Part shown: piece by piece, positions 36,504 to 45,526 of the stretch
How positions within the stretch are numbered: position 1 is the stretch's first letter
How the letters are laid out: each line of letters begins with the position of its first letter
Assembly: GCF_042648805.1 (NCBI RefSeq)
Contig: NZ_JBHRXZ010000018.1
Location: forward strand, 86,491-150,490
Source: Azomonas tarimensis
GTDB taxonomy: Bacteria; Pseudomonadota; Gammaproteobacteria; Pseudomonadales; Pseudomonadaceae
Reading direction: 5' to 3'
DNA: 64,000 bases
Translations under genes and position numbers: made by a program
Notes under the pieces: generated by a model
What the model was told of the DNA's origin: nothing
Databases searched by the model: none
The model's input: only the letters and a program-made list of their open reading frames with translations

Positions 36504-36710
36504 ATGATGAGTGTTGCATTTACCATCCTGCTGATGATCCTGGGCTGGATCGCCGCCGCCGCCGCCTTGCTCTGGGGCATGCTCAGGATCGCTCGCCACC
36601 GCCCCGCAGTAGCGCGTGCAGAGCGCGCACCCAGGCCTCCGCGCCTTGCTTTCAAGGTACGCCGACTAGTCGTCACGTTCAGCGAACGTCAGGCTATCTT
36701 GCGCCGATAG
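36504..36710 (+). CDS. Small single-pass membrane protein (68 aa)
   Basis: I do not recognise a family. One hydrophobic segment (about residues 5-27, VAFTILLMILGWIAAAAALLWGM) is followed by an Arg-rich cytoplasmic-type tail. GAGGGA precedes a double ATG, so the start could be 36504 or 36507. It stands alone between iclR and the catalase gene. A TAGAAT at about 36399-36404 may be its -10. Confidence 0.55.
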   Translation: MMSVAFTILLMILGWIAAAAALLWGMLRIARHRPAVARAERAPRPPRLAFKVRRLVVTFSERQAILRR

Positions 36711-36857
36711 TCACTCCTGAACGAACTATCTTCGGAGATCGTCGCTCTGTTCTATGGAGCCTGAGGCAATTTTCAGGCCGACGGCATCGCGCACCAGCGG
36801 TGCCGACGGAGCGGTAATTCACAGGGACATGTTGCCTACCTCATCTTGGAGAGACAC

Positions 36858-37742
36858 ATGTTCGTTCATAACAAGCGATTGCAGTACACCGTGCGGGTAG
36901 GGGCGCCCAACCCTGGCCTGGCGAACCTGATGCTGGAGCAATTCGGCGGCCCGCAGGGCGAGCTCGCCGCGGCCATGCGTTACTTCACCCAGGCCCTGGC
37001 CGAGGACGATCCAGGCCGCAAGGACCTGCTGATGGATATCGCCACCGAGGAACTCAGCCACCTCGAAGTGATAGGTTCCATCGTCGGCATGCTCAACAAG
37101 GGTGCCAAGGGGCAGATGGCCGAGGGCGTCGAGCAGGAGGCCGATCTGTATCGGTCGCTCACTGGTGCAGGTAACGATTCGCATATTACCTCGCTGCTTT
37201 ATGGCGGTGGGCCGGCGCTGACCAATTCGGGCGGGGTACCTTGGTCGGCCGCCTATATCGATACCATCGGCGAGCCCACGGCGGATCTGCGTTCGAACAT
37301 CGCCGCCGAGGCCCGCGCGAAGATCGTCTATGAGCGGCTGATCAACCTGACCGATGACCCTGGCGTGAGAGAGGCCCTGAAGTTTCTCATGACCCGCGAA
37401 ATCGCCCACCAGAAGTCGTTCGAGAAGGCCTTGCACTCGCTGCAGCCTAACTTCCCGCAGGGCAAGTTGCCGCCCGACCCTGCCTTCGAAAGCGTCTACT
37501 ACAACATGTCGCAGGGCGAGGGTGACCTGCGCGGGCCGTGGAATCAGGGGGGTGACTGGGAGTTCGTCGAGAGCCCGCAGCCAGCGGTCGATGGTGGCGA
37601 CGGTATGGCGTCGGTCACGCTGGCGAATAAGGAGGCCAAGGTCGTGCAGCAGATGGCCAAGCGCACCGCCTCCGATCCTTCCGCCGATCCCATGACCGGG
37701 GCCGATCTCGGCGCGGGAGGCGCGCTCAAGAAAGGCAAGTGA
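36858..37742 (+). CDS. Manganese (non-haem) catalase
   Basis: A 294-aa dimanganese catalase that breaks down hydrogen peroxide. The four-helix bundle ligands are visible: GGPQGELAAAMRYFTQAL (first Glu), DIATEELSHLEVIGSIV (Glu and His), NIAAEARAKIVYERL (Glu) and MTREIAHQKSFEKAL (Glu/His). The C-terminal tail with GGALKKGK resembles other proteobacterial Mn-catalases. ATG 36858 with GGAGAG upstream gives MFVHNKRLQY, the family start; the ORF's earlier start at 36846 is not needed. Confidence 0.93.
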   Translation: MFVHNKRLQYTVRVGAPNPGLANLMLEQFGGPQGELAAAMRYFTQALAEDDPGRKDLLMDIATEELSHLEVIGSIVGMLNKGAKGQMAEGVEQEADLYRSLTGAGNDSHITSLLYGGGPALTNSGGVPWSAAYIDTIGEPTADLRSNIAAEARAKIVYERLINLTDDPGVREALKFLMTREIAHQKSFEKALHSLQPNFPQGKLPPDPAFESVYYNMSQGEGDLRGPWNQGGDWEFVESPQPAVDGGDGMASVTLANKEAKVVQQMAKRTASDPSADPMTGADLGAGGALKKGK

Positions 37743-37749
37743 CCGGTGT

Positions 37750-37772
37750 CCCGAGCCCCTCGCGGGCTCGGG
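37750..37772. terminator. Bidirectional hairpin after catalase and usp genes
   Basis: CCCGAGCCC, loop CTCGC, GGGCTCGGG: a perfect nine-pair stem in the 33-base gap between two convergent stops. No T run follows. Confidence 0.7.
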
Positions 37773-37775
37773 CCC

Positions 37776-38669
37776 TCAGGCCGGCGGAACGTCCACGATC
37801 AGGGTGTCACACGCCGCCTGCGCAAGGATATGTCGGGTAACACTGCCCACCAGCCAGCTTTCCAGTCGGCCGACGCCGCGCTTGCCCATCACGATCAGGT
37901 CGCAGTCCTGCGTCTGCTGCTGTTCCAGTACATGGCGGACAGGGTCACCATGGAACAGCGAGCAGCTTGTTGCCGTCCGGTCCAGATCGGCCTCGCTCAT
38001 CAACCTGTCCATCCGTTGTCTGGCCTCCTCATGCAGCGCATCGAGCATCTCGGCGTGCATGGCTTCACCGACGCCGAGCTGGAACAGCTTGCCCTCGAAA
38101 GGCAGCTGATAGGCATGGAGCAAGGATAGCTGTGCCTGCGGCGCTATGGCTTGGACCATGCGCACGGCATGCAGCGAACGGTCGGAAAAGTCGATGGGTA
38201 CCAGAACCCGACGATACTCCACCGCGGGCGCGTGCTTGACCGCCAACAATGGCCGCGAGGCGCCTCGCAGCACCCGTTCCAGAGTCGAGCCGTAAAAGCG
38301 CTCGGACAGTTGCCCTTCGCCGTGGGCGCCCATTACCAGCAGGCCGGCATCGAGCGCGTCCGCGTAGCCGGCGATTTCATCCACCACCTGGCCCTGACTG
38401 AGTTGCAGGCCGATCTTCGCGCCGTGACGCGCCACCAGCCCGGCCGCAAGCTTCTCCAGCTCCTCTCGGGCTTCGTCCAGCAGGCGCTGCCGGTAATCCT
38501 CGGGGTGTCTCTCGAGCAGGTGCCGCAGCGATTCCAGTGCGCCATGACTGACCACATGCTGGATAGAAAGCGGGACATCCAGCCTGCATGCGATCAGGGC
38601 TGCGCGTTCGGCAGCGTGACGCGACAGGCTGGATAGATCGGATGCCGCCAGCAGGTTGTGGATGAACAT
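37776..38669 (-). CDS. Tandem universal stress protein
   Basis: A 297-aa protein made of two UspA domains. Each ends with the ATP-type motif: VMGAHGEGQLSERFYGSTLERVLR in the first and VMGKRGVGRLESWLVGSVTRHIL in the second, the G-2x-G-9x-G(S/T) pattern being kept in both. Cytosolic stress protein; specific role unknown. Its ATG overlaps the TGA of the decayed antiporter upstream, so the pair was once an operon and the usp gene may now depend on transcription through the remnant. Confidence 0.92.
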   Translation of the reverse strand: MFIHNLLAASDLSSLSRHAAERAALIACRLDVPLSIQHVVSHGALESLRHLLERHPEDYRQRLLDEAREELEKLAAGLVARHGAKIGLQLSQGQVVDEIAGYADALDAGLLVMGAHGEGQLSERFYGSTLERVLRGASRPLLAVKHAPAVEYRRVLVPIDFSDRSLHAVRMVQAIAPQAQLSLLHAYQLPFEGKLFQLGVGEAMHAEMLDALHEEARQRMDRLMSEADLDRTATSCSLFHGDPVRHVLEQQQTQDCDLIVMGKRGVGRLESWLVGSVTRHILAQAACDTLIVDVPPA

Positions 38670-39055
38670 CAGCTGCTCCTCTTGAGTTCCTGTGCAAGGC
38701 CGCGTCCGGTTTGGTCGGCGGCGGCGTTGTACGGATTGATCAGGCGGGCCACGCCGGCCTTTTCCAGGGCTTGCGCGTGGACCGGATCTGCCCCACGGCC
38801 GCTACCTGGCCGGTAAAGCCGGCTTCGCGCAATGCGTGCAGAAGGGCCCGCTTCGACTCCCGCGGCGGAAAACCGGTCGCCATCCAGGCCGTCCGGGCGT
38901 TTCGGCCGCTCCAACGCCATCTCTCGATAAGGCCGCTTGCGTTCGAAGACGTTCAGCCAGGGAGCCGGGCGGATGTACAGCGGGTGCGAGTAGAGGATCA
39001 TGTAGGTGACATCATGATGGTCACCAGTCCCACCAGGGTGGTCAGGCCCCGGCGC
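38669..39055 (-). pseudogene. Remnant of a monovalent cation:proton antiporter-2 with TrkA-N domain
   Basis: Fragments of one protein occur in different frames. At about 39055-39010 a frame reads LTTLVGLVTIMMS. A one-base shift later comes TYMILYSHPLYIRPAPWL plus NVFERKRPYREMALE, the end of the CPA2 transporter domain. At about 38870-38800 another frame gives ESKRALLHALREAGFTGQVAAV and then a further shift gives VHAQALEKAGVARLINPYNAAADQ, the end of a TrkA-N (NAD-binding) domain. About 100 residues of that domain and the whole membrane part are missing. I conclude a decayed gene with deletions and at least two frameshifts. The continuous 132-codon ORF through it is a chance product. Confidence 0.75.
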
Positions 39056-39105
39056 TTCGTTGTCCATGTGCCCCTCGCCGGGGCTGCCAATCGTCGGAGA
39101 CTGCC

Positions 39106-40647
39106 TCAGCCTGCCAGGACCCGGTTGCGCCCGGTGCGCTTGGCTCCATACAGGGCCTGGTCGGCACGTTTGAGCAGCGCTTCTACGGTCTCGTCATGGC
39201 CACGATGATCGGCCACCCCCACCGAGACGGTGATTGCCTCGCCGGTCGGACTGATGGTGCAGGCGATGCGGTCGCAGAGTCGCTGGGCTGCGCCCAGGGC
39301 TTCCTCCAGCCCGGCGCCTGGTAGCAGCAGGACGAATTCCTCGCCGCCGCTGCGGCAGAGCAGGTCGCTGACGCGCGCCGATTCGCGCATCTGTCGGGCT
39401 AGAAAGCGCAGCACCTCATCACCGATGTCGTGCCCGTAGGTGTCATTGACGCGCTTGAAGTGATCGACATCGAGGATAGCCACGGCAAAGGGGGCGCCTT
39501 GTTGCCTCCAGCTATCCAAGGTCTGTTCCAGGCCGCGTCTGTTGGTCAGGCCAGTGAGCGGGTCGGTGACGTTTTCCTGGTTCAGCCTGCCAAGCTTCTG
39601 GTGCAGCAGGGTCACACCGGTGAGCAGACCGCGCTTGAGACGATCGGCTTCGTAGTACCAACCGCCCACCTTCTCGAGGCGCTCGGGCGCGTCGGCGGCG
39701 TCCAGTTCAGGCGCCATGTTGGCCAGGTCGCGCAGCGGGCGGACAATGAACTTCGACAGCCAGGCCAGTAGCAACAGCGAAAGGATCATCAAGGGGATGG
39801 CATTGCGTATGGTCGACCAGACCAGGGTGTCCAGGTCGCGCAGAGTCACTTCGGTGGGACGCTGGGCGACGATGCCCCAGGACGAGGCCGGCACCCGGGC
39901 GTAGCCGGCCAGCATGTCCACGCCGCGCAGGTTGGTGAGACGTTCGGCGCCCTGCTCGCTACGCAGCAGCGCCTGGACCACGGTGTTGGCCGTGACGTCC
40001 TCACCGACCCGGCCCTGGTCCTCGTGGTAGATGAGGGTGCCGTCGGCATCTACCACATAGAGGCTGGAGCCGTCGCGGTAGTGATGCACGCCGAGCAGGG
40101 TATGCAAGATATTGCGCGAGCGCAGGTGGATGGCGCCGCCGACATAGCCCAGGTAGCGCCGCTTGCTGTCGTAGATCGGGTGGGAAATCATCACCACCAG
40201 CCGGTCGTTGACGCCCAGATAGGGATGGGAAATGGCCGGCAGCTTGTTATGCAAGGCTTCGCGCGCGCCGGCCGAGGTCAGCTGCTGGCCGACCAGGTAA
40301 TTGGCAGAACTGGCCATCACCACGCCGTCGGCGCGCACTACCAGAGCCGTATTGAAGGTGTCGCTCTGCTGTGTGAGCCGGCGTACCTCATTGTCCATCA
40401 GCGGCTGATCGGCAAAGCCTGCCGCGAGGATCTCGGCACTGTAGGCAAGCTGATCCTGGGTGGCTACAAAGAATCCCTCGGTTACATCAGCCAGCTTGGC
40501 GGCGTAGGCGCGGTTGGTTTCCAACGTCTGCCCCATGAGCTGGTCGCGCTGTGTGTGGTAACTGGCGAGAAAGCTGTTGGCGAAGCTCAGCGCGGCGGAA
40601 ACCACGACCAGCGACAGGATGAGTTTACGAAGATCGATTTTGAACAT
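39106..40647 (-). CDS. Membrane diguanylate cyclase with periplasmic dCACHE sensor
   Basis: A 513-aa enzyme expected to make cyclic di-GMP. An N-terminal membrane segment (about 9-28) and a second near 285-305 flank a periplasmic double-CACHE domain (about 30-280, with the segment HPIYDSKRRYLGYVGGAIHL). A GGDEF domain follows: DPLTGLTNRRGLEQ, DVDHFKRVNDTYGHDIGD and the active-site RSGGEEFVLLLPG. GGEEF is a functional variant. No inhibitory RxxD motif is evident before it. Ligand of the sensor unknown. Confidence 0.92.
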   Translation of the reverse strand: MFKIDLRKLILSLVVVSAALSFANSFLASYHTQRDQLMGQTLETNRAYAAKLADVTEGFFVATQDQLAYSAEILAAGFADQPLMDNEVRRLTQQSDTFNTALVVRADGVVMASSANYLVGQQLTSAGAREALHNKLPAISHPYLGVNDRLVVMISHPIYDSKRRYLGYVGGAIHLRSRNILHTLLGVHHYRDGSSLYVVDADGTLIYHEDQGRVGEDVTANTVVQALLRSEQGAERLTNLRGVDMLAGYARVPASSWGIVAQRPTEVTLRDLDTLVWSTIRNAIPLMILSLLLLAWLSKFIVRPLRDLANMAPELDAADAPERLEKVGGWYYEADRLKRGLLTGVTLLHQKLGRLNQENVTDPLTGLTNRRGLEQTLDSWRQQGAPFAVAILDVDHFKRVNDTYGHDIGDEVLRFLARQMRESARVSDLLCRSGGEEFVLLLPGAGLEEALGAAQRLCDRIACTISPTGEAITVSVGVADHRGHDETVEALLKRADQALYGAKRTGRNRVLAG

Positions 40648-40820
40648 GTGCTGCTGACAAGAGAGATTTCATGGGCCGGCGCGGGTCGCGGGAGCTTCAC
40701 CTTAAGGTTCGCGTGCCGGTCAGGCAAAGAAAATCTGTCCGACCGGGCGACATCCTGGCGCCGAACCAAGCCCCACCGCAGCCGTTCTATCTTTCATCTG
40801 ACTGCTGCCTGGAGAAGGCC

Positions 40821-41774
40821 ATGTGTGCTGCGACCCTCACTGCCCCGGGGCGAGACGAACCGCCCTGCGCCGACGTGGACTGCCTGATCGTCGGTGCCGG
40901 TCCGGCCGGCCTCACCGCCGCGATCTATCTGGCGCGCTTTCATCGGCGCTGCCTGGTGGTTGACGCGGGCCACAGCCGCGCCTCCTGGATTCCCACTTCG
41001 CACAACTACCCGGGCTTTCCTCCAGGGATTTCCGGTGACCAGTTGCTGCTTCGCCTGCGCCAGCAGGCCGAGCGCTACGGCGCGACCCTGGCAAGTGGAC
41101 GGGTCACTGACATCGAGCCCCACCCGCAGGGGTTTCTGGTGAGCTACGAAGGCCTTCGTTGCATTGCCCGACGGGTGATCCTGGCGACCGGGGTCGAGGA
41201 CACCCTGCCGCCGATGCAGGATGCCGAGGCGGCCATCGCCGCCGGGGCGCTGCGCTTGTGCGCGGTCTGCGATGGGTATGAAGTGAGCGGCCATGAGGTG
41301 GCGGTCTACGGCGAGGCGGCGACGGCGATCGGTCACGCGCAGTTCCTGCGAACCTTCACCGACCGGGTCACGGTCATCGCCAAGCCCGGGCCGCCGCCCT
41401 CAGCGGATGCCCGGGCGCTGCTGGCGCATTTCGGAATCGGGTTCATCGATGTCGAGATCGACACCCTGAGTTACCGTCCGGGCGAGGGCATCGAGGTGTT
41501 GACCCGTGATGGCACTCGGCGGTCATTCGAGGTGCTCTATCCCAGCCTTGGTTGTCGCACCCGCTCCGACCTGGCGCTGCGCCTGGGCGCCGAGTGCGAT
41601 GATTGCGGCGCGTTGAAGGTGGATGATCACCTGTATACCGGGGTGGAAGGGCTGTTCGCCATCGGCGATGTGGTCAGCGGCCTGAATCAGATCAGCGTAG
41701 CGGTGGGGCAGGGCGCTCAGGCTGCCACTGCGGTGCATAACGGCCTGGAGGCCAATCCGTGGCGGCGCGGCTGA
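40821..41774 (+). CDS. Thioredoxin-reductase-like FAD/NAD(P) oxidoreductase
   Basis: A 317-aa flavoprotein. FAD fold near residue 20 (CLIVGAGPAGLTAAIYLARF), redox pair CAVC in LCAVCDGYEVSGHEVAVYG, and the C-terminal FAD contact GLFAIGDVVSGLNQISVAVGQGAQAA. Same layout as thioredoxin reductase, but CAVC replaces the usual CATC and a 16-residue N-terminal extension is present. No thioredoxin gene is adjacent. ATG 40821 has GGAGAAGG in front; the longer frame is rejected. The stop abuts the stop of the convergent c-di-GMP gene. Confidence 0.85.
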   Translation: MCAATLTAPGRDEPPCADVDCLIVGAGPAGLTAAIYLARFHRRCLVVDAGHSRASWIPTSHNYPGFPPGISGDQLLLRLRQQAERYGATLASGRVTDIEPHPQGFLVSYEGLRCIARRVILATGVEDTLPPMQDAEAAIAAGALRLCAVCDGYEVSGHEVAVYGEAATAIGHAQFLRTFTDRVTVIAKPGPPPSADARALLAHFGIGFIDVEIDTLSYRPGEGIEVLTRDGTRRSFEVLYPSLGCRTRSDLALRLGAECDDCGALKVDDHLYTGVEGLFAIGDVVSGLNQISVAVGQGAQAATAVHNGLEANPWRRG

Positions 41775-43517
41775 TCAGGCGCAGACAGCCTTGCTCGGCG
41801 CCTGTGAGCTGAACCTGCGGATGTCGAAGGAGCGTGCCCACTCGACGACTGCCGGCCCAGGCATGGGTCGTGCCACACCGAAACCCTGGGCGACCTCGCA
41901 GCCCATCAGCATCAGCATGCGTGCCTGGGGCCAGGTCTCGACGCCCTCGGCGACGACTTCGCGCTCGAATGCCAGGGACAGCCGGATGATCGCCTCGACC
42001 ACCGCCTGATCGCTGTGGTCTCCGAGTATGCCGCGCACGAAGGATTGGTCGATCTTGATGGTCTGCGCCGGCAACCGCTTGAGGTAGCTCAACGAGGAGT
42101 AACCGGTGCCAAAGTCATCGAGCGAGATGCGCACGCCCATGGCCTTGCAGCTATCGAGGTTGCGGTTGGCGTGGTGGATGTTGTCGATGGCCACGGACTC
42201 GATGATTTCCAGATCGAGCCGGTCCGGCCTGAGCGTGGCGTGGCGCTGCAGTTTCTGCCGGATGGTGGTCGCGAAGTCGTCCCGCTGGAAGTGCCGGGCG
42301 GCGATATTCACCGCGACAGACCAGTCGTGGTCCTGAGCATTCCAGTCCTCCAGTTGGGTCAGCGCCTCATCGAGCACCCAGTTGCCGATCTCGACGATCA
42401 GGTCGCTCTGTTCCACCAGCGGAAGAAAGTCGCCCGGTGGTATCAGGCCGATTTCCGGGTGCTGCCAGCGCAGCAGCGCCTCGAAGCCGAGGATCTTGCC
42501 AGTGCGCAGGTGCACCTTTGGCTGGTAGTGGACGCGCAGTTCGCCATCGGCCAGGGCCTGGGTGACCCGCGCCAGGTTCTGGTGCGAGGCCTTGGCCTGT
42601 TGCTCATGGATGACATCGAACTGCTGGACCCGATTGCCACCCTTCTGCTTGGCCTGGTACATCGCCTGGTCGGCGTGGCGCAGCAGGGTGTCGGCACTGA
42701 CGTCATCGCTGGGGTAGAGCGTGACGCCGATGCTGCCGGTGATGCTGATCGGCAAGCGCTCGATCAGATAGGGCGCCCCGACCACCGTCAGTACCCGCTC
42801 CAGGCTCTGATACAGATCTCGGGTATTGCCGATGCCGTTGAGGACCAGCACGAATTCGTCTCCACCGATGCGGGCGACCACATCGCCGCTGCGGGTGATG
42901 TCGTCCAGGCGGCGTGCCACCTCGGTGATCAGTTGGTCGCCAACTGCGTGCCCGTAGCGGTCGTTCACCGCCTTGAAGTCATCCAGGTCGAGCATGCAGA
43001 TGGCCAGTTGGTGCTCGCCGCGGTAGGGCGCGGAGATGATCTGCTCGAAGTGTTCGGCCAGCACCAGCCGGTTGGGCAGACCGGTCAGTTCGTCGCGCCC
43101 CACCTTGTGTCGCAGGCGCTCGAGCAGGTTGTGCTCTTCGGTGATGTTGAAGCGAATCGACACGTAGCGGTAGATCATGCCGTCGTCGTCGAGCATCGGC
43201 ACGATGGTGCTGTCGACCCAGTACAGTTGTCCGTTCTTGGCGCGATTGCAGACCTCGCCCTTCCAGATCTGGCCGGAGGCAATCGTCCGCCACATCTCAC
43301 GGAAGAATTCGGGTGGATGTTGGTTGGAGTTCAGGATGCGGTGGTTGGCCCCGAGCAGTTCGCTCGAGCTGTAGCCAGACACCTGACAGAACTGGTCGTT
43401 GACGTAGGTGATGGTGCCGTCGATGTCCGTCTCGGAAAAGATGGCGGCGGCGTCCACCGCAGCGCGGTATCCGCCGCGTACGTGCGGCTGTGAGGCGGGC
43501 GACTTCCTTTTCATCAT
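41775..43517 (-). CDS. PAS-GGDEF-EAL cyclic-di-GMP protein (copy 1)
   Basis: A 580-aa cytosolic protein: PAS with PAC (about 15-140, AAAIFSETDIDGTITYVNDQFCQVSGYS), GGDEF (DELTGLPNR, IGGDEFVLVLNG) and EAL (GFEALLRWQHPE, DDFGTGYSSLSYLKRLP, VAEGVETWPQA). Both catalytic motifs look intact, so it may make and break cyclic di-GMP. The start at 43517 (MMKRKS) has GGGAGAAGG upstream. By eye it is nearly collinear with the protein at 48537-50249, and both run leftward, bracketing the xthA-glucosylglycerate block. Confidence 0.92.
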   Translation of the reverse strand: MMKRKSPASQPHVRGGYRAAVDAAAIFSETDIDGTITYVNDQFCQVSGYSSSELLGANHRILNSNQHPPEFFREMWRTIASGQIWKGEVCNRAKNGQLYWVDSTIVPMLDDDGMIYRYVSIRFNITEEHNLLERLRHKVGRDELTGLPNRLVLAEHFEQIISAPYRGEHQLAICMLDLDDFKAVNDRYGHAVGDQLITEVARRLDDITRSGDVVARIGGDEFVLVLNGIGNTRDLYQSLERVLTVVGAPYLIERLPISITGSIGVTLYPSDDVSADTLLRHADQAMYQAKQKGGNRVQQFDVIHEQQAKASHQNLARVTQALADGELRVHYQPKVHLRTGKILGFEALLRWQHPEIGLIPPGDFLPLVEQSDLIVEIGNWVLDEALTQLEDWNAQDHDWSVAVNIAARHFQRDDFATTIRQKLQRHATLRPDRLDLEIIESVAIDNIHHANRNLDSCKAMGVRISLDDFGTGYSSLSYLKRLPAQTIKIDQSFVRGILGDHSDQAVVEAIIRLSLAFEREVVAEGVETWPQARMLMLMGCEVAQGFGVARPMPGPAVVEWARSFDIRRFSSQAPSKAVCA

Positions 43518-43847
43518 GTCCTTCTCCCTGTCGAAGCGCTCGATATGAGCGCTACCTTCACGGCGACGCTTGAAAGCCGGCGGGTCTGCGTCCATGGCAA
43601 GGCCCTGCCGCGTATCGACGGCCGGCGGATCATACGCCCTGTGACGGGCTTGTGGCCGGGTTTCTGTCCAGGCCGATTCGGGTTCGTAGCGGATGTGCGA
43701 TGGGGTTCACTCCCTGGCTTGACACGCGTCACGCTAGGCAGCCCAGGACTCCTATGATGGCAGTTGGCCTGTTAAGTTCCTCTTCGCCACGGGGAATCCT
43801 CGGCGTGCCGAACAGTCCCTTACAGGAACCCCAGTCGGAGCGAGCCG
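43518..43847. other. Divergent intergenic region (330 bp)
   Basis: Separates copy 1 of the PAS-GGDEF-EAL gene from xthA. A TTGACA occurs near 43720 and a TATGAT near 43752, but 28 bases separate them, too far for one promoter. No gene seen. Confidence 0.45.
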
Positions 43848-44624
43848 ATGGCCCGGCTTAAAATCGCGACCTTCAACATCAACGGCATCCGCTCGCGGCT
43901 ACCGGCGCTGCTCGAATGGCTCGAGCGGGAGGCGCCGGATATCGCCTGCCTGCAGGAACTCAAGGCGCAGGATGCCACCTTTCCCATCGGCGAAATCCAG
44001 GCCGCCGGTTATGGTGCCATCTGGCACGGCGAGAAAGCCTGGAACGGTGTGGCCATCCTGGCCCGTGACAGCGAACCGATCGAAAGCCGCCGCGGGCTGG
44101 GCGACGACCCCCACAGCCGTTATCTGGAGGCGGCAGTGCACGGCATTCTGGTCGGTTGCCTGTACCTGCCCAATGGCAATCCGCAACCCGGCCCCAAGTT
44201 CGACTACAAGCTGGCCTGGTTCGAATGGCTCATCGCCCACGCCGCGAGCCTGCGTGCGAGCGGGCACCCAGTGGTGCTGGCGGGTGACTACAACGTGGTG
44301 CCCACCGATACGGATATCTACAACCCGCGCTCCTGGCGCAAGGACGCGCTGTTGCAGCCGGAGAGCCGGGCCTGCTTCGAGCGGCTGCTGGCGCAGGGCT
44401 GGACCGATGCCTTGCGCGCCTGCCACCCGCAGGCGCGGCTGTATACCTTCTGGGATTACTTCCGTCGACACTGGCAAACCGATTCGGGGTTGCGCATCGA
44501 CCACCTTCTGCTGAGTCCGGATCTGGCGGCGCGCCTGTGCGATGCCGGGGTCGACCGCTGGGTACGTGGGCGCGAGCACGCAAGCGATCACGCACCTACC
44601 TGGATCGAATTGGAAACCGATTGA
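43848..44624 (+). CDS. xthA: Exodeoxyribonuclease III (AP endonuclease)
   Basis: A 258-aa EEP-fold nuclease that cuts at abasic sites and degrades 3' ends. Catalytic and metal motifs: NINGIRSR, CLQELKAQD, LPNGNP, LAGDYNVVPTDTDIYNP and SDHAPTWIEL. The DNA-binding segment FWDYFRRHWQTDSGLRIDHLL is typical of Pseudomonas XthA. It precedes the glucosylglycerate genes by 77 bases; co-transcription is possible but not certain. Confidence 0.92.
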   Translation: MARLKIATFNINGIRSRLPALLEWLEREAPDIACLQELKAQDATFPIGEIQAAGYGAIWHGEKAWNGVAILARDSEPIESRRGLGDDPHSRYLEAAVHGILVGCLYLPNGNPQPGPKFDYKLAWFEWLIAHAASLRASGHPVVLAGDYNVVPTDTDIYNPRSWRKDALLQPESRACFERLLAQGWTDALRACHPQARLYTFWDYFRRHWQTDSGLRIDHLLLSPDLAARLCDAGVDRWVRGREHASDHAPTWIELETD

Positions 44625-44701
44625 AGCCGGCCTCTGGCGCAGGCCAGCCCCCGGTCGGGGCGGCACAACCGCCAGTGGCCGACCATGTAGCGGAGGACAG
44701 G

Positions 44702-45526
44702 ATGCAGCGACTGCTCGTCTATACCGATCTCGATGGGACCCTGCTGGACCACCACAGCTACGATTTCGGTCCGGCGCTGCCGGTTCTGGAACGGCTGGAG
44801 CGGCTGGGTGTGCCCTGGATCATCAACACCAGCAAGACCTTCGCGGAATTGCGCAGCCTGCGCCAGCGGCTGGGACACGGGCATCCCTTCATTGTCGAGA
44901 ACGGTGCGGCGGTCTACCTGCCGGCCGGTTGCCTGCCTGGTGGCGAAGAGCTGCCAGAAGAGCAGGGTTTGCGCGTGCGCCGCTTCGCGCCCGAACGGAG
45001 GACGCTGCTCGAGCGCATCGCCCCCCTGCTCGCCGATTACGAGTGCACGGGGTTCTCGCAGATGAACGTGGCCGAACTCCAGGCCTGCACCGGGCTGGCC
45101 GCCGAGGATGCACGTCGCGCCTTGCAGCGGAATTACTCCGAGCCCCTGCTGTGGCGCGATTCGGAGCTGGCGCTGGAGCATCTCTCCGCCAGGGTCGCGG
45201 CCTGCGGGCTCAGTCTGCTGCGCGGAGGACGCTTCGTCCACGTGATGGGGCAGGTCGACAAGGCCACGCCGATGCCCTGGCTCGGCGCGCAATATGCAAG
45301 GCAAAGCACCGCCCCCCTGCAGACCCTCGCCCTTGGCGACGGGCAGAACGATGTGGCGATGCTCGAGGCAGCGGATCGCGCGGTGATCGTGCGTTCGCCG
45401 ACGCATGCACCGCCAGCGGTCAGGGGACGTTCGGTGACACTCACCGATGCGTTGGGCCCGGCCGGCTGGGCACGAGCTGTCAGCGCAGTACTGGATCAAC
45501 TCATTACGGAAGCGCCTGATGACTGA
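44702..45526 (+). CDS. gpgP: Glucosyl-3-phosphoglycerate (mannosyl-type) phosphatase
   Basis: A 274-aa HAD phosphatase of the mannosyl-3-phosphoglycerate phosphatase branch (Cof-type cap). Catalytic motif I is YTDLDGTLLDH (Asp9 and Asp11), followed by the family motif INTSKTFAEL and the metal-binding LALGDGQNDVAML. It should dephosphorylate glucosyl-3-phosphoglycerate to glucosylglycerate, a compatible solute made under salt stress or nitrogen shortage. GGAGGACAGG precedes ATG 44702. Overlaps the synthase gene by eight bases. Confidence 0.85.
   Translation: MQRLLVYTDLDGTLLDHHSYDFGPALPVLERLERLGVPWIINTSKTFAELRSLRQRLGHGHPFIVENGAAVYLPAGCLPGGEELPEEQGLRVRRFAPERRTLLERIAPLLADYECTGFSQMNVAELQACTGLAAEDARRALQRNYSEPLLWRDSELALEHLSARVAACGLSLLRGGRFVHVMGQVDKATPMPWLGAQYARQSTAPLQTLALGDGQNDVAMLEAADRAVIVRSPTHAPPAVRGRSVTLTDALGPAGWARAVSAVLDQLITEAPDD

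Noticed and set aside
38669..39067. Continuous 132-codon ORF as an intact gene
   Set aside because: Only short segments match a known family and neighbouring frames hold the missing pieces, so it is a frameshifted remnant.
43718..43757. TTGACA and TATGAT as one xthA promoter
   Set aside because: They are 28 bases apart; sigma70 needs about 17.
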